Assembly: GCF_963676665.1 (NCBI RefSeq)
Contig: NZ_OY781371.1
Span: 186,001-250,000 of the forward strand
Source: an uncultured Tolumonas sp.
GTDB taxonomy: Bacteria > Pseudomonadota > Gammaproteobacteria > Enterobacterales > Aeromonadaceae
Reading direction: 5' to 3'
Length of the DNA: 64,000 nucleotides
Positions 61,002-64,000 of the stretch are shown in pieces. The first letter of the stretch is position 1; every line of letters begins with the position of its first letter. The notes below the pieces were generated by a model that saw only the letters and a program-made list of their open reading frames with translations, was not told where the DNA came from and did not search any database. The translations under genes were made by a program, and so were the position numbers.

Positions 61002-62243
61002 GTGTCAAAGCGCAGAGTAGTGGTGACCGGCCTGGGGATGTTGTCTCCCGTAGGTAACACTGCTGAAGAATCTTGGCAGACCTTGTTAAAAGGCCAAAGT
61101 GGTATCACCTCCATCGAACATTTCGATACGACGGACTTCCCAACTAAATTTGCAGGCTTGGTGAAGAATTTTGATCCCGAAGAACATGGCATCAGCAAAA
61201 AAGACGCCCGTAAAATGGATTTATTTATCCAGTACGGTGTGGCTGCTGGTATTCAGGCTTTCGATGACTCAGGTCTTGAAATCACTGAAGCTAACGCGCA
61301 TCGCGTTGGTGTAACCATTGGTTCTGGTATCGGTGGTCTGGGTTTGATTGAATCAAACCATACCAGTCTGATGAATGGTGGTCCGCGTAAACTGAGTCCG
61401 TTTTTTGTTCCGTCTACCATCATCAACATGGCGGCAGGTCATCTGTCTATCATGAAAGGATTGCGTGGTCCTAACATCGCGATCACTACTGCATGTACTT
61501 CTGGTACACATGCGATCGGCTTTGCCGCGCGTATGATTGCATACGGTGATGCTGATGCGATGGTGGCGGGTGGTACAGAAAAAGCCTCAACCCCTATGGG
61601 GATGGGTGGTTTCGCTGCTGCGAAAGCATTGTCTGCCCGTAACGATGAACCACAAAAAGCTAGTCGTCCTTGGGACAAAGACCGTGATGGTTTTGTGCTG
61701 GGTGATGGTGCTGGTGTGTTGGTTCTGGAAGAGTATGAGCATGCCAAAGCACGTGGTGCTAAGATTTATGCTGAACTGATTGGTTTTGGCATGAGTGGTG
61801 ACGCTCACCATATGACGGCTCCGCCAGATGATGGTAGTGGTGCCGCATTAGCAATGCAGAATGCGATCCGTGATGCAGGTATTACTCCGGAAGCAATTGG
61901 TTATATCAATGCACACGGTACCTCTACGCCATTAGGCGATAAAGCGGAATTACGTGCAGTGAAAAGCACGTTTGGTTCGCATGCGAATAACGTGATGGTT
62001 AGCTCTACTAAATCGATGACTGGTCACCTGTTGGGTGCGGCTGGTGCGATTGAAGCAATCATTACTGTATTAGCACTGCGCGATCAAATTGCACCACCGA
62101 CTATCAATTTAGATAATCCGGATGAAGAGTGCGATTTGGATCTGGTTGCCAATGTTGCTAAGCCAGGTAATTTTGAGTGTGCTTTATCTAACTCGTTTGG
62201 TTTCGGTGGTACGAACGGTTCGCTGATTTTTAAACGCGTTTAA
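61002..62243 (+). CDS. fabF: 3-oxoacyl-ACP synthase II
   Basis: FabF elongates acyl chains, mainly C16:1 to C18:1. The 413-residue protein starts with GTG behind GGAGG, has the catalytic Cys near 165 ([12 protein letters not shown]), His near 305 ([15 protein letters not shown]) and His near 342 ([13 protein letters not shown]). It is the next gene after acpP, as in E. coli. Confidence 0.97.
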   Translation: MSKRRVVVTGLGMLSPVGNTAEESWQTLLKGQSGITSIEHFDTTDFPTKFAGLVKNFDPEEHGISKKDARKMDLFIQYGVAAGIQAFDDSGLEITEANAHRVGVTIGSGIGGLGLIESNHTSLMNGGPRKLSPFFVPSTIINMAAGHLSIMKGLRGPNIAITTACTSGTHAIGFAARMIAYGDADAMVAGGTEKASTPMGMGGFAAAKALSARNDEPQKASRPWDKDRDGFVLGDGAGVLVLEEYEHAKARGAKIYAELIGFGMSGDAHHMTAPPDDGSGAALAMQNAIRDAGITPEAIGYINAHGTSTPLGDKAELRAVKSTFGSHANNVMVSSTKSMTGHLLGAAGAIEAIITVLALRDQIAPPTINLDNPDEECDLDLVANVAKPGNFECALSNSFGFGGTNGSLIFKRV

Positions 62244-62261
62244 CGCTCGATCTTATTTAAG

Positions 62262-62296
62262 AGGGCCTGATACACTGCGATCAGGCCCTTTTTATT
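62262..62296 (+). terminator. Terminator after fabF
   Basis: AGGGCCTGAT (62262-62271) and ATCAGGCCCT (62280-62289) form a perfect 10-bp stem with an 8-base loop, followed by TTTTTATTT. Confidence 0.92.
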
Positions 62297-62308
62297 TGCG
62301 ACGAATTT

Positions 62309-63121
62309 ATGCTTTTGGTTAATGGTACATCTGCCACAACAGTTTCAGCTCAGGATCGGGGGTTAACGCTGGGTGATGGTCTGTTTACCACGCTGTATCT
62401 GAAAAATCATAAACCAGTTCTGTGGCCATATCATGTTGCACGATTGCGCGAAGGATCTGCGCGACTCAAATTGCCGCTGCCTGATTTTGATTTGCTCTAT
62501 GAGCAATGCTGTCAGTTAGCTACCGACTATGATGACGAGGCATGCGGTAAAATTATCATTACCCGTGGTACAGGTGGGCGCGGTTATAGCCCGCAAGGGT
62601 GTGATACGCCGACCATTATTGTTTCTGCTCATCCTTATCCTATCCATTATCATGACTGGCAACTTGCTGGCATTAGCCTTGATATTGCGGAACAACGGTT
62701 GGGTTGTCAGCCCATGCTGGCAGGATTGAAAACGTTAAATCGCTTGGAACAAGTGTTGTTAAAAAATGAGCTGGATGAGCGAGGCATACCAGAAGCGATT
62801 GTGCTGGATTGGCAAGACCATGTGGTTGAGGCGGTGACAGCAAATATATTCTGGCGTAAAGGTGAACAGATTTTTACCCCTGACTTGAAACTGGTTGGGG
62901 TGTGTGGTGTGATGCGCGCCTTTGTTATACAGCAACTGAACAGCTGGCAATATGAAGTAACATCGGTTTCTACAAGGCTGCCTGCGTTGTTAGATGCGGA
63001 TGAAGTTTGGATCACGAATGCGCTGATGGGTGTCGTGCCAGTTACAGGAATAAAAGATGTCAAATATCAAGATCATCGCTTTGTTAAACGGTTGCAAAAT
63101 GCGCTGGCAGCGTTGGCCTAA
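62309..63121 (+). CDS. pabC: Aminodeoxychorismate lyase
   Basis: PabC splits 4-amino-4-deoxychorismate to p-aminobenzoate and pyruvate for folate synthesis, using PLP. The 270-residue class IV aminotransferase-fold protein has the PLP lysine near 140 (LKTLNRLEQVLLKNEL) and GRGYSPQGCD. It starts 13-20 bases after the fabF terminator. mltG overlaps its 3' end by 23 bases. Confidence 0.94.
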   Translation: MLLVNGTSATTVSAQDRGLTLGDGLFTTLYLKNHKPVLWPYHVARLREGSARLKLPLPDFDLLYEQCCQLATDYDDEACGKIIITRGTGGRGYSPQGCDTPTIIVSAHPYPIHYHDWQLAGISLDIAEQRLGCQPMLAGLKTLNRLEQVLLKNELDERGIPEAIVLDWQDHVVEAVTANIFWRKGEQIFTPDLKLVGVCGVMRAFVIQQLNSWQYEVTSVSTRLPALLDADEVWITNALMGVVPVTGIKDVKYQDHRFVKRLQNALAALA

Positions 63122-64000
63122 AATAGTTCGAATTTTTACTTCCGCTGCGATCCTAGCGTTTTTGGCGGTTGCGGTATGGGGCTCTTTATCATGGCAGCAA
63201 CTTGATTCAGTGCTGCTGAAAGGCGATTCCCGGCTTTATACGGTGGCTAAAGGTAGCAAAGTGAAAGATGTCTTGATGGATCTCGCAGCAGAGCCAGTTT
63301 CGCCTTTTTGGTCAGTCGTATGGTTAAAACTGCATCCTGAGTTAAGCCAGATCAAAGCTGGATCTTACAAAATTGAAAAAGGCTGGAATGTAAAACATGC
63401 GTTGTTGCTGTTTGTGAGCGGCAAAGAGGCGGTCTTTTCAGTAACGCTGGTCGAAGGGCTGCGCATAGATGATTGGTTGCAAGCGCTGAGCAAAGCACCT
63501 TATCTGGATAAACCGCTGACTATCGATGATTTAGATAGTTTACGTCGTGAATTGAACATAGAGCAGGAAAATATTGAAGGCTGGTTTATGCCTGAAACCT
63601 ATTCTTATACGGTAGGTTCTAGCAGCCGGGATATCTTGCGTCGTGCGCATAATGAAATGAAAAACTATCTGGATAAGAACTGGAAAAGCAGAGATCCATC
63701 ATTGCCGTACGATTCGCCATATCAAGCCTTGATCATGGCGTCCATCATTGAAAAAGAGACGGCGAAAGTTGATGAGCGTCCACGGATCGCTTCAGTTTTT
63801 GTAAATCGGTTGCAGAAAAAAATGAAATTGCAGACCGATCCAACGGTTATCTACGGTGTTAAAGATCATTACGATGGCAATATTCACCGACGTGATCTTG
63901 AGGATAATAACCCGTATAACACTTATGTTATCGAGGGGTTACCACCGACACCTATCGCGATGCCGGGTAAAGAGGCGGTTAAAGCGGCATTACATCCAGA
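63099..64000 (+). CDS. mltG: Endolytic transglycosylase MltG (cut by the window end)
   Basis: MltG cleaves nascent peptidoglycan strands at the inner membrane. The window holds the first 300 codons; the stop lies outside. The start ATG is inside pabC in another frame. The sequence begins MRWQRWPKIVRIFTSAAI, with one membrane helix (about 10-30), a LysM-like part, and the YceG catalytic domain with IIEKET near 216-221, LQTDPTVIYG and NTYVIEGLPPTPI. The pabC-mltG pairing is conserved in E. coli. Confidence 0.94.
   Translation, partial: MRWQRWPKIVRIFTSAAILAFLAVAVWGSLSWQQLDSVLLKGDSRLYTVAKGSKVKDVLMDLAAEPVSPFWSVVWLKLHPELSQIKAGSYKIEKGWNVKHALLLFVSGKEAVFSVTLVEGLRIDDWLQALSKAPYLDKPLTIDDLDSLRRELNIEQENIEGWFMPETYSYTVGSSSRDILRRAHNEMKNYLDKNWKSRDPSLPYDSPYQALIMASIIEKETAKVDERPRIASVFVNRLQKKMKLQTDPTVIYGVKDHYDGNIHRRDLEDNNPYNTYVIEGLPPTPIAMPGKEAVKAALHP

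Overview
The window is a contiguous piece of core chromosome from a gammaproteobacterium. Protein sequences resemble those of Escherichia, Vibrio and Aeromonas. The order mfd - PilZ-like gene - lolCDE, the rne/rluC divergence followed by yceD-rpmF-plsX-fab, the DUF4250 gene and the intermediate base composition best fit the order Aeromonadales, and a Tolumonas-like organism is my best guess. That is an inference from gene content; no rRNA gene is present to settle it. I see no transposase, integrase, phage gene, CRISPR array, tRNA or rRNA. The only non-coding RNA gene recognised is the 4.5S signal recognition particle RNA.

Layout. 1-9.8 kb: a chemoreceptor, mfd with a PilZ-like gene on the minus strand, the lolCDE lipoprotein-release operon and a DedA membrane protein. 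10.1-16.1 kb: an overlapping envelope operon, comEC-msbA-lpxK-ycaR-kdsB. 16.2-25.3 kb: fbp, then gltA divergent from sucABCD, with no succinate dehydrogenase genes between them. 25.3-32.9 kb: sodB, grxD, fadR, ffs, a membrane protein with degenerate GGDEF and EAL domains, glgC, a DUF2057 protein and a porin. 33.0-41.2 kb: apt, dnaX-ybaB-recR, htpG, adk, hemH and a DUF4250 protein. 41.3-47.6 kb: yohJK (lrgAB-like), asnB, a purine deaminase, lpxM and bax. 47.6-50.4 kb: ttcA, uspE and fnr. 50.5-56 kb: rne, divergent rluC, a HAD phosphatase and yceF. 56.1-64 kb: the yceD-rpmF-plsX-fabH-fabD-fabG-acpP-fabF-pabC-mltG cluster, cut by the window end inside mltG.

The genes form coherent modules: lipid A transport and synthesis (msbA, lpxK, kdsB, lpxM), lipoprotein export (lolCDE), the lower TCA cycle (gltA, sucABCD), DNA replication and repair (dnaX, recR, mfd), fatty acid synthesis with its regulator (fab genes, plsX, fadR) and anaerobic/redox control (fnr, uspE, ttcA, sodB, grxD).

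I found no convincing undescribed multi-gene system. The observations most worth a second look are non-coding or local: mutually exclusive hairpins in the sucA leader, the missing sdhCDAB, a heat-shock promoter overlapped by a perfect inverted repeat at htpG, a structured rne leader, a degenerate GGDEF/EAL protein beside glgC, and a dnaX gene without the classical frameshift heptamer.
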